From the NCBI GenBank assembly GCA_964392085.1, contig CAYMOV010000037.1, forward strand, positions 1 through 22,915: a stretch of 22,915 bases of DNA. The letters are read 5' to 3'. The notes beneath the pieces are model-generated. The model had not been told where the DNA came from. It searched no databases and was given only the letters and a program-made list of their open reading frames with translations. This document shows positions 14,021 to 20,683 of this stretch, piece by piece (positions within the stretch are counted from its first letter, which is position 1; the number at the start of each line of letters is the position of its first letter). The stretch comes from CAYMOV01 sp964392085 (GTDB lineage: Bacteria; Oederibacteriota; Muellerivitia; Muellerivitales; Muellerivitaceae). The position numbers were made by a program, and so were the translations under genes.

Positions 14021-14119
14021 TTTCACCACAGGGGTCACGGAGGGCACGGGGAACATCTTCTGTTAGTTTTAAAATGTCCTGGTTTCCCTCCGTGTCCCCC
14101 GCTGTCTCCGTGGTTCAAA
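14021..14119. repeat. CACGGAG-type inverted repeat between GGDEF gene and radA (R5)
   Basis: The left arm 14021-14055 starts TTTCACCACAGGGG and continues with CACGGAGGG and CACGGGGAA units. The right arm 14081-14119 carries the complementary CCTCCGTGTCCCC...CTCCGTGG and ends GTGGTTCAAA. The organisation matches the CACCAAG copies (same TTTCACCAC end, roughly 9-bp period) with a different heptamer. TTTTAAAA lies at the exact midpoint (14067-14074). It starts 16 bp after the GGDEF gene stop. Confidence 0.8.
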
Positions 14120-14187
14120 CATTGGCTTTGGAGAAGGTATACACCCGTATTCCTTTTTGGTAGGATGGTTTTGGAGGGGTTCCAGCC

Positions 14188-15570
14188 ATGTCCAAGACCA
14201 AAACCCAATTCAACTGCGGCAATTGCGGCGCGAAATCCTTCAAGTGGCTGGGCCATTGCCCCGATTGTGGCCAATGGAACAGCTATGTCGAGGAGTTGGT
14301 GGAAAGGGAAATCCCCGCCGCCCAGGGCCGCAAACTCTCCGGCGGTTCCGCCCGGGCCAAACCCATCCCCCTGGACGACATCGAGGTGGAGCACGGTTTC
14401 CGGTACCAGACCCTCTGGGGCGAGTTCGATCGGGTGCTGGGGGGCGGCATCGTGCCGGGAGCCGCGGTATTGGTGGGCGGGGACCCGGGCATCGGGAAGT
14501 CAACGCTTCTCCTCCAGGTGGTGCACCGCCTGTCCAAGGGCGAGAAGGGAACTTTCCTCTACGTGACGGGGGAAGAATCGACCCAACAGGTGAAGCTCCG
14601 GGCCGGACGATTGGGGCTGGCCTCGGACAAGCTCCTCATTTACGCCGAGACCGATGTGAACGCCATCCTCGAGGTCATCCGGAAGGAACGGCCGGTCCTC
14701 ACGGTGGTGGACTCCATCCAGACCCTTTACCTGCCCGAGCTCACTTCGGCCCCCGGCAGCGTGTCCCAGGTGCGGGAATGCGCGGCCCGGTTGATCTACG
14801 CCGCTAAGCGCGAGGGGCTCCCCCTCTTCCTCATCGGCCACGTCACCAAGGAAGGCGGCTTGGCCGGTCCCATGGTGTTGGAGCACATGGTGGACGCGGT
14901 GCTTTATTTCGAGGGGGATTCCCAAAGGCAATACCGCATCCTCCGCTCGGTGAAAAACCGTTACGGGTCGACCCAAGAAATCGGCCTCTTCGAGATGCAT
15001 GAGGACGGTTTGAACGAAGTCCCGGACCCCTCGAAGGCGTTCCTCACTCCCCACTCCCAACCCACCTCGGGTTCGGTCATCACCGTGAGCCTGGAGGGGA
15101 CGCGGCCCCTGCTCCTGGAGGTGCAGGCCCTCGTGACTTCCACGTCCTACGGCATGCCCCAGCGCCGCTCAACGGGCGTGGACCCGAACCGATTGGCGCT
15201 CCTCTTGGCCATCCTGGAGAAACGGTTGGGCCTGCCCTTGTCGGCCCAGGATGTTTTCCTCAACGTGGCGGGCGGACTCAAGGTGGTGGAACCCTCCGTG
15301 GACCTGGCGGTGGCGGTCGCCATCCTCTCGAGTTACCGCGATAGCCCGGTGGATTCCCGGACCGTGGTGCTGGGGGAACTGGGCCTGTCGGGTGAAGCGC
15401 GTGCGGTGGCCCGGATGCCGGAGCGGGTGGCGGAGGCCGCCCGGTTGGGGTTCTCCGTCGCGGTGATCCCCCAGGGGAACATCCCGGACGCGAAATGGAG
15501 CGGCGGGGGCCTGAAGACCGCGGCGGTGAAGACCCTTTCGGAGGCCATCGACCTGCTATTGCCGAGGTAA
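14188..15570 (+). CDS. radA: DNA repair protein RadA (Sms)
   Basis: The 460-residue protein is a RecA-related helicase that promotes branch migration in homologous recombination. It has a C4 zinc finger (Cys10, Cys13, Cys24, Cys27), Walker A GDPGIGKS at 98-105, Walker B in LTVVDSIQTLY, the RadA-specific KNRYGS motif at 256-261, and a C-terminal Lon-like domain (VTSTSYGMPQRRSTG, VFLNVAGGLKV, VVLGELGLSGE). TTTTGGAGGGG precedes the ATG. In B. subtilis radA is followed by disA then yacL; here yacL follows directly and no diadenylate cyclase is present. The zinc finger spacing and length are normal. Confidence 0.97.
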   Translation: MSKTKTQFNCGNCGAKSFKWLGHCPDCGQWNSYVEELVEREIPAAQGRKLSGGSARAKPIPLDDIEVEHGFRYQTLWGEFDRVLGGGIVPGAAVLVGGDPGIGKSTLLLQVVHRLSKGEKGTFLYVTGEESTQQVKLRAGRLGLASDKLLIYAETDVNAILEVIRKERPVLTVVDSIQTLYLPELTSAPGSVSQVRECAARLIYAAKREGLPLFLIGHVTKEGGLAGPMVLEHMVDAVLYFEGDSQRQYRILRSVKNRYGSTQEIGLFEMHEDGLNEVPDPSKAFLTPHSQPTSGSVITVSLEGTRPLLLEVQALVTSTSYGMPQRRSTGVDPNRLALLLAILEKRLGLPLSAQDVFLNVAGGLKVVEPSVDLAVAVAILSSYRDSPVDSRTVVLGELGLSGEARAVARMPERVAEAARLGFSVAVIPQGNIPDAKWSGGGLKTAAVKTLSEAIDLLLPR

Positions 15571-15610
15571 TACGCCTCGCCTGGGATGGGTGGAAAGGGC
15601 CTAGGGGCTC

Positions 15611-15619
15611 TGTTATGCT
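15611..15619 (+). promoter_or_regulatory. Candidate extended -10 promoter (TGTTATGCT) of yacL
   Basis: TG-T-TATGCT matches an extended -10 with the same first six bases as the cysE promoter. It lies about 66 bp before the preferred yacL start and downstream of an alternative in-frame ATG at 15586, which supports the later start. Confidence 0.4.
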
Positions 15620-15684
15620 ATGCGGCCCGTGAAGCCTTCGGCTCCGCGGGTTTCATTTTTCAGCCGATTTCGAGGGCTTTTCCC

Positions 15685-16662
15685 ATGATGACGGTCAACA
15701 GCCTCCGGCTCTTCTTCGTGCTCATCTGCTGCACAGCCGGGTACTTCACCCTGATCGGGCCCAGCCATGTCCTGGGGATCCTGACGGGCCTTTTCCTCGC
15801 CTTCCTGGTGTTCGCCCTTGAGTTCATCATCCGGAAGGTTGCGATCCGGGACCTGGTGGCGGGTTTGGCCGGGTTGGCCTTCGGCCTTTTCGTGGCGACC
15901 GTGGTCTTCGTGCCCCTCGCCTACTTCCTGGACCCCGGCCCCGACAAGACCCTGGTGATCACCTCGGTCTTCCTCATGTGCCCCTACCTCGGCATCATCC
16001 TGGCCATCAAGAAGAAGGACGAACTGTTCCTTTGGCGGTCGAAGCTTTCCGCGTCGGAGAGCGGGACGTCGGTGACTGACAAGATCCTGGATACCAGCGT
16101 CATCGTGGACGGCCGGATCGCCGACATCGCGGAAACCATGTTCCTCGACGGCGCCCTTCTCATCCCGCGTTTCGTCCTAGCGGAACTGCAGTTGATCGCC
16201 GATTCCTCGGATCCCCTGAAGCGGGCCCGGGGACGACGCGGGCTGGAGACCCTCCAGGCCATGCAGAAGGCCAAGCTGCCGCTCCAGGTCACGGACCGGG
16301 ACTATCCCCAGGCCGAAGGGGTGGACGCCAAACTGGTGGAGATGGCCAAGGACCGTAAGTGCCGGATCCTGACCACCGATTTCAACCTCAATAAGGTCGC
16401 CGAGCTCCAGGGCGTGCAGGTCCTCAACCTGAACGACCTGGCCAACGCGCTGAAGGCCGTGGTCATCCCCGGCGAGGAGATGGACCTGAAAGTCTTGCGC
16501 GAGGGCAAGGAGAAGGACCAGGGCCTGGCCTACCTCGATGACGGAACCATGGTGGTGGTGGAGAACGGCAAGGGCTACATCGGACAGAAGATCCACGCGA
16601 CCATCACCAGCGTCCTCCAGACTTCCGCGGGCCGGATGATCTTCGCGAAACGGAAGTCCTGA
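15685..16662 (+). CDS. yacL: YacL-type membrane PIN-TRAM nuclease-like protein
   Basis: The 325-residue protein has an N-terminal membrane part with about four helices (residues 5-25, 27-48, 54-78, 88-108), then a PIN nuclease fold at about 132-250 and a TRAM domain at about 265-325. PIN acidic residues are visible: Asp136 and the following DG in LDTSVIVDGRI, Glu in FVLAELQ, Asp in GVDAKLVEMA, and Asp in TTDFNLNK. The TRAM part has GQGLAYLDDGTMVVVENG and ITSVLQTSAGRMIFA. The family is thought to act on RNA at the membrane; its substrate is not settled. The ATG at 15685 (or the next ATG at 15688) follows CGAGGG and begins the first helix; an in-frame ATG at 15586 precedes a promoter-like box. 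The stop overlaps ispD (TGATG). Confidence 0.92.
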   Translation: MMTVNSLRLFFVLICCTAGYFTLIGPSHVLGILTGLFLAFLVFALEFIIRKVAIRDLVAGLAGLAFGLFVATVVFVPLAYFLDPGPDKTLVITSVFLMCPYLGIILAIKKKDELFLWRSKLSASESGTSVTDKILDTSVIVDGRIADIAETMFLDGALLIPRFVLAELQLIADSSDPLKRARGRRGLETLQAMQKAKLPLQVTDRDYPQAEGVDAKLVEMAKDRKCRILTTDFNLNKVAELQGVQVLNLNDLANALKAVVIPGEEMDLKVLREGKEKDQGLAYLDDGTMVVVENGKGYIGQKIHATITSVLQTSAGRMIFAKRKS

Positions 16663-17357
16663 TGAAATCCCTGGGCGGGCGTTGGGCCTTGGTGGTGGTG
16701 GCGGCGGGCCAGTCCAAGCGCCTACAAAGCCAGATGCCCAAGCCATTCCTTCCCCTGGGCCGGGGCCGGACGGTTCTCCAGGCCTCCCTGGCGGCATTCG
16801 CCCAAGTGCCGGGTTTGTTCTACAGCGTGATCGTGACCCGCCGGGAATACCTCGATCGGGCCTGGAAGGACCTGGGCCGCCAGGGCTTGGCGGGCCGGGT
16901 GGTGGAGGGCGGCAAGGAACGTGAAGACTCGGTGGCCTTAGGGTTGGCGGCGGTGCCGCGGGGCATTCCCCTGGTCCTGGTGCATGACGCGGCCCGGCCC
17001 TTCGTCCCGGAAGCCGTGATCCGGGAGGTCCTGGCGGGGGCCAACCGATGGGGGGCCGTGGTGCCGGGCATCCCCGTGACGGACACGATCAAGTTGACCC
17101 GGACTGACGGTCGGGTCGTCTCGACCCTGCCCCGGCCCCTGTTGGCCGCGGTCCAGACGCCGCAGGGGTTCAAGACTGAATGGCTCCGGGCGGCATTCCA
17201 AAAGGTCGGGCGCCGCCGCTCTTCCCTGACCGATGACGGGGCCGTGGCCCAGGCCGCCGGGTACCCGGTGCGGGTGGTGCCGGGGGACATCCACAACTTC
17301 AAGATCACCACGCCGGCCGACCTTAAACGGGCCAGGGAATTGGCGAAGAAGTTGTAG
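16662..17357 (+). CDS. ispD: 2-C-methyl-D-erythritol 4-phosphate cytidylyltransferase
   Basis: This 231-residue enzyme joins CTP and MEP to give CDP-ME, the third step of the MEP isoprenoid pathway. The nucleotide-binding N-terminus reads VVVAAGQSKRL...MPKPFLPL with catalytic Arg and Lys in KRL and PKP. Also visible are GGKEREDSVALGL, LVHDAARPF, VTDTIK, QTPQGF, LTDDGAVAQAAGYPV, and the C-terminal NFKITTPADL lysine. The usual GxGxRM reads GQSKRL, a tolerated variation. The ATG shares one base with the yacL stop (TGATG), so translation is probably coupled. ispF follows after 135 bp, whereas in many genomes the two genes abut. Confidence 0.95.
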   Translation: MKSLGGRWALVVVAAGQSKRLQSQMPKPFLPLGRGRTVLQASLAAFAQVPGLFYSVIVTRREYLDRAWKDLGRQGLAGRVVEGGKEREDSVALGLAAVPRGIPLVLVHDAARPFVPEAVIREVLAGANRWGAVVPGIPVTDTIKLTRTDGRVVSTLPRPLLAAVQTPQGFKTEWLRAAFQKVGRRRSSLTDDGAVAQAAGYPVRVVPGDIHNFKITTPADLKRARELAKKL

Positions 17358-17378
17358 GGGCTCGATTCATCGAGCCCC
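17357..17378 (+). terminator. Hairpin at the ispD stop codon, weak terminator or processing site
   Basis: GGGGCTCGA (17357-17365) pairs perfectly with TCGAGCCCC (17370-17378) around a TTCA loop; the stem begins at the last base of the ispD TAG. No T-tract follows (TCCGTGCC), so efficient intrinsic termination is doubtful; mRNA 3'-end protection or attenuation is also possible. Confidence 0.55.
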
Positions 17379-17440
17379 TCCGTGCCGACCTGGTTGAGTC
17401 GAACGTTCCAAGGAGAGTGTCGTTGAGTTGGCCTTTCGCC

Positions 17441-17477
17441 GTTAACCATCCGCTAACCGCCATCTGCCATCCGCTGG
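17441..17477. repeat. 7-bp-unit array, single arm, before ispF (R6)
   Basis: From 17446 the sequence reads CCATCCG, CTAACCG, CCATCTG, CCATCCG, CTGG: exact 7-bp periodicity. It is the same unit as the inverted repeat before cysS (20591-20667), but no opposing arm is found here. It ends 15 bp before the ispF ATG, next to the GAGGTG ribosome-binding site. Confidence 0.8.
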
Positions 17478-17492
17478 CTTTCGAGGTGCTCC

Positions 17493-17972
17493 ATGGATTT
17501 TCGGGTTGGAATCGGTTATGACGCGCATCGCTTTGAGGAAGGCCGGGACCTCATCCTGGGCGGGGTGAAGATCCCCTATCCCAAGGGCCTCTTCGGCCAT
17601 TCGGACGCCGACGCGCTTTGCCACGCGGTTTCCGACGCGATCCTGGGGGCGGCCGCCCTTGGGGACCTGGGCCGCCATTTCCGCGACAGCGACCCCCAAT
17701 GGGCGGGCGCCGACAGCATGAAACTCCTGCAGGAATGCGCCCGGATGGCCATGGCCAAGGGTTGGGACATGGTGAACGTGGATTCGGTGGTGGTTTGCCA
17801 GAAACCGCAGTTGCTACCCTACCTGGACGTCATGGCCAAGAACCTGGCCAAGGCCCTGGCGCTCGACACGGGCTCGGTCAGCGTGAAGGCCAAAACCACC
17901 GAGAAAATGGGTTTTGAGGGGCGTGAAGAGGGAATCTCCGCCCACGCGGTCGTGATGCTTAAGCGAGATTGA
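17493..17972 (+). CDS. ispF: 2-C-methyl-D-erythritol 2,4-cyclodiphosphate synthase
   Basis: This 159-residue trimeric zinc enzyme cyclises CDP-ME 2-phosphate to MEcPP in the MEP pathway. Metal ligands Asp and His are in the N-terminal GIGYDAHRF, the third ligand in GHSDADAL, and further conserved motifs are GDLGRHFRDSDP, NVDSVVVCQKP, the KAKTTEKMGFEGREEGI loop carrying the active-site Thr and Glu, and the C-terminal AHAVVMLKR. Length is typical. GAGGTG lies 5 bp before the ATG and directly after the 7-bp repeat array. Its TGA overlaps the first bases of the next repeat element (R7). Confidence 0.96.
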   Translation: MDFRVGIGYDAHRFEEGRDLILGGVKIPYPKGLFGHSDADALCHAVSDAILGAAALGDLGRHFRDSDPQWAGADSMKLLQECARMAMAKGWDMVNVDSVVVCQKPQLLPYLDVMAKNLAKALALDTGSVSVKAKTTEKMGFEGREEGISAHAVVMLKRD

Positions 17973-18063
17973 ACCACGGGAACGGCGGGGGGCACGGAGA
18001 ACAAGTTGGGAAACAGCTATTAGGAATTTCTGTCCCCGTGATCCCCGTGTCCTCCGTGGTTAA
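17971..18063. repeat. CACGGGG/CACGGAG-type inverted repeat between ispF and gltX (R7)
   Basis: The left arm GAACCACGGGAACGGCGG...CACGGAGAACA (17971-18003) faces TGTCCCCGTGATCCCCGTG...CTCCGTGGTTAA (18031-18063). The right arm has three regular units; the left arm is degenerate. It starts inside the ispF stop codon and ends 16 bp before the gltX ATG, so it fills the whole spacer. Confidence 0.8.
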
Positions 18064-18079
18064 TTGAATCGAGGTTTAG

Positions 18080-19701
18080 ATGCCTGAACAAGTCCGAGTG
18101 AGATTCGCGCCGAGCCCCACGGGCGAGATGCACCTGGGGAACGTGCGGACCGCCCTGTACAACTGGCNNNNNNNNNNNNNNNNNNNNNNNNNNNNNNNNN
18201 NNNNNNNNNNNNNNNNNNNNNNNNNNNNNNNNNNNNNNNNNNNNNNNNNNNNNNNNNNNNNNNNNNNAGCCCCACGGGCGAGATGCACCTGGGGAACGTG
18301 CGGACCGCCCTGTACAACTGGCTTTTCGCCCGCCATACGGGGGGCACCTTCGTGCTCCGCATTGAGGACACCGACAAGGTCCGGTCCACCGAGGCTTCGG
18401 TGGAGGGCTTGCTGGAGATCCTCAAATGGTTGGACCTCCAGTGGGATGAGGGCCCCCTGGTGGGAGGCCCCCACGCGCCCTATAAGCAATCCGAGCGCAC
18501 CGCGCTTTACCGGGAGCACCTCGCCCGCCTGGAAGCCTCGGGCCACGTCTATCCCTGCTTCTGCACCGAGGAGGAACTGGAGCTGGAGCGCAACCGCCTC
18601 CTGGGCCGGGGCTTGATGCCCCGGTACGGCGGCAAGTGCCTCCGCCTCGACCAAGCTGAAAGGGAGAAATCCCTCGCCGAGGGCAGGCCCCACGTCCTGC
18701 GGTTCAAGGTGCCCACCCGGGAGATCCTCGTGGAGGACCTGGTGCGGGGCGAGGTGCTCTTCCCGCCGGACCAACTCTCCGACTTCGTCCTGACCCGATC
18801 CGACGGCAGTCCCACCTACAACTTCACCGTGGTGGTGGACGACGCCCTCATGAAGATCACCCATGTCATCCGGGGGGAGGACCATCTCTCCAACACCCCC
18901 AAGCAGATCCTGATCTACGAGGCCTTGGGTTGGAAGCCGCCGATCTTCGCCCACCTCTCGATCATCAAGGGGACCGACGGCCAAAAACTCTCCAAACGCC
19001 ACGGGGAGACCTCCTGCGAGCATTACCGCGCCAAGGGGTACATCCCCGGCGCTTTCCTGAACTACCTGGCCCTTTTGGGTTGGGCGCCCCCCGACGGCGA
19101 GATCTTGCCCCTGGAGGAAATGGCTAAGTTGTTCGAACTGTCCCGCGTGGGGAAGAGCGGCGCCATTTTCGACGAGACCAAACTGCGCTGGATGGGCGGG
19201 CAGTACCTGGCGAAGGTGCCCTTGGAGGACCTGGTCCGCCAAGTCCTGCCGTTCCTCGACCAGGCTGGATACCTGAGCCGGACGGAGGCCCGGGAGAAGT
19301 TCGATTGGCTCTCCAAGGTCCTGGAGACCGTGCGGGGACACCTGAGCTGCCTCGCTGACGTGGTGCCCGAGACTTTCTACTTCTTCTCGGATGAGCTTTC
19401 TTTCACGCCGGCCCAAACCGAGGAAATGCTGGGGCAGGTGCCCCTCCTCCATGCCCTCGAGGAGGCCCTCTCCCCCGGCTCAGACGACCTCACCGGGGAT
19501 TCATTCCTGGCCTCCGTGAAGGCCGCTGGCGTCGCCGTGGGCGTCAAGGGGAAAGCCCTTTACCATCCCATTCGGTTGGTCCTGACGGGCCGGGAGAACG
19601 GGCCCGAACTGGTGAAAATCGCCCCCTTGCTCGGACGGGACCGGGTGCTGCAACGGATCGGGGTTTGGACCCATCCCGCCGCTCCCGTGGAAGAGAAATG
19701 A
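18080..19701 (+). CDS. gltX: Glutamyl-tRNA synthetase, interrupted by an assembly gap
   Basis: This class I synthetase charges tRNA-Glu. The N-terminus VRVRFAPSPTGEMHLGN carries the HIGH-equivalent HLGN; LRIEDTDK follows; KLSKR replaces KMSKS (near residue 251 after repair). A 100-N gap (18168-18267) and a second copy of the 55 bases before it (18113-18167 equals 18268-18322) break the frame. Removing bases 18168-18322 restores one continuous frame: ...TALYNW then LFARHTGGTFVLRIEDTDK, 488 residues in total, a normal length. The nominal sequence would be mis-called as two genes, one starting at an internal ATG (18283). GAGGT precedes the ATG at 18080. It lies between ispF and cysE as in Bacillus. 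Confidence 0.95.
18168..18267. other. Assembly gap of exactly 100 N
   Basis: One hundred N characters, a usual placeholder for a gap of unknown size. The identical 55-bp flanks show that the two contigs overlap, so the real gap is most likely zero. Confidence 0.97.
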
Positions 19702-19718
19702 TCTCCGGCAAGGTTTGA

Positions 19719-19836
19719 TCACCACAACGGTCACTATGGACCCAATGGATCGATGGGTCGCGAGTTGGGCGATAATCGGTTCCTCAAATGTGTTTTTTCG
19801 TTGAGGACAGGGTGTCCTTTGGGCCCATTGTGGTGA
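19719..19836. repeat. Divergent inverted repeat with TCACCACAA ends, gltX-cysE spacer (R8)
   Basis: The left arm TCACCACAACGGTCACTATGG (19719-19739) continues ACCCAATGG; the right arm reads GTGTCCTTTGGGCCCATTGTGGTGA (19812-19836). Ends are complementary (TCACCACAA with TTGTGGTGA), with poorer matching inside. It starts 17 bp after the gltX stop. It resembles the CACCAAG copies in ends and layout, but its units are different or decayed. Confidence 0.65.
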
Positions 19837-19897
19837 AATTGTTCGGCTTTGCCGTTCGTTCAGGGCTTTCGGGTTCCGGGCGCCCGTTCCGACCCGG

Positions 19898-19920
19898 GGC
19901 CGCTGTTATAATCAGCGGCC
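19898..19920 (+). promoter_or_regulatory. cysE: cysE promoter with -10 box inside a perfect palindrome
   Basis: TG-T-TATAAT (19904-19912) is a perfect extended -10, 41 bp before the cysE ATG. It is framed by GGCCGCTG (19898-19905) and CAGCGGCC (19913-19920), an exact 8-bp inverted repeat centred on the -10 box. This placement suits a repressor operator or a hairpin at the transcript start. No good -35 box is present. Confidence 0.6.
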
Positions 19921-19953
19921 TTGAAGCGGCTCAATGAAAGAAGGGGACCTGAC

Positions 19954-20586
19954 ATGGCTGGGCTCATCCGATCCATCCTCGACCGTGACCCGGCCGCCCG
20001 CCCCAGCGAGCTTTGGCTTTACCCATCCCTTTACGCCATCGCCGCCCATCGCCTGGCCCATCCCCTGCACAAGGCCGGCATCCCCATCCTGCCGAGGTTC
20101 ATTTCCCAACTCAGCCGGTTCTTCACGGGCATCGAGATCCACCCGGGCGCCAAGATCGGCAACAACTTCTTCATCGACCACGGCATGGGCGTGGTGATCG
20201 GGGAGACCTGTGAGATCGGCGACGGCGTGACCCTCTTCCAGGGCGTGACCCTGGGAGGGACCGGCAAGGACAAGGGCAAACGGCACCCGACCCTGGAGGA
20301 CCATGTGGTGGTGGCGGCCGGGGCCAAGGTGTTGGGCAATATCGTCATCGGCGCACATTCCAAGATAGGCGCGAACGCCGTGGTCATCACGAACGTGCCG
20401 CCCTACTCGACGGCGGTGGGTGTCCCGGCCCGGGTCGTGACGTTACGGGGCAAACGGACCTTGTCCTCCGACGAACTGGACCATGTGCACCTGCCGGACC
20501 CGGTCATGCGGCGCTTGGAGCAGCTGGAACGGGATTTGGCGCGCTCCACGGGGGCGTATGCCCACCGTCCGAAACGGAAGAAATAA
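19954..20586 (+). CDS. cysE: Serine O-acetyltransferase
   Basis: This 210-residue acetyltransferase makes O-acetylserine from serine and acetyl-CoA, committing serine to cysteine synthesis. It is the short form. A helical N-terminus (AGLIRSILDRDPAARPSELWLYPSL) leads to a left-handed beta helix of hexapeptide repeats from about residue 65: IEIHPGAKIGNNFFIDHGMGVVIGET, GVTLFQGVTLGGTGKDKGKRHPTLED, VVVAAGAKVLGNIVIG, KIGANAVVITNVPP. The catalytic His is in IDHGMG. The start is the ATG at 19954 with AAGAAGGGG upstream, preferred over an in-frame TTG at 19921 that lies too close to the predicted promoter. It precedes cysS, so cysteine supply and charging are adjacent. Confidence 0.94.
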   Translation: MAGLIRSILDRDPAARPSELWLYPSLYAIAAHRLAHPLHKAGIPILPRFISQLSRFFTGIEIHPGAKIGNNFFIDHGMGVVIGETCEIGDGVTLFQGVTLGGTGKDKGKRHPTLEDHVVVAAGAKVLGNIVIGAHSKIGANAVVITNVPPYSTAVGVPARVVTLRGKRTLSSDELDHVHLPDPVMRRLEQLERDLARSTGAYAHRPKRKK

Positions 20587-20590
20587 CGAC

Positions 20591-20667
20591 TGCGGATAGC
20601 GGTTGGCGGATAGCGGTTGGGAAGGCTTAAGCCAAAACCATCCGCCATCCGCTATCTGCCATCCGCG
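20591..20667. repeat. 7-bp-unit inverted repeat between cysE and cysS (R9)
   Basis: The left arm 20591-20620 is four 7-bp units of GCGGATA/GCGGTTG type; the right arm 20638-20667 is CCATCCG, CCATCCG, CTATCTG, CCATCCG, CG. The arms are complementary at 23 of 30 positions. GGCTTAAGCC (20624-20633), a perfect palindrome, lies at the midpoint. The element starts 5 bp after the cysE stop and ends 16 bp before the cysS ATG. Confidence 0.88.
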
Positions 20668-20683
20668 CCTTTGAGGTAGTTCA

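Noticed and set aside
12704..14056. A 450-codon open frame on the - strand opposite the GGDEF gene
   Set aside because: Same reason: it mirrors a conserved GAF-GGDEF gene and shows no domain.
15586..15684. Upstream in-frame start for yacL, adding 33 residues
   Set aside because: It precedes a promoter-like TGTTATGCT, and the extra residues are unlike the family; ATG 15685 has CGAGGG upstream and starts the first membrane helix.
18113..18322. A true tandem duplication within gltX
   Set aside because: The duplicate is exactly 55 bp on both sides of exactly 100 N, and collapsing it restores a perfect protein, so it is an assembly artefact.
18076..19452. A long - strand frame opposite gltX
   Set aside because: It crosses the N gap and is antisense to an essential synthetase.
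19921..19953. TTG start for cysE
   Set aside because: It is 9 bp from the predicted -10 box, about where transcription should begin, with no room for a ribosome-binding site.
20587..20683. T-box or other riboswitch before cysS
   Set aside because: The 97-bp spacer is almost entirely the 7-bp repeat and contains no T-box sequence or specifier-loop arrangement that I can see.
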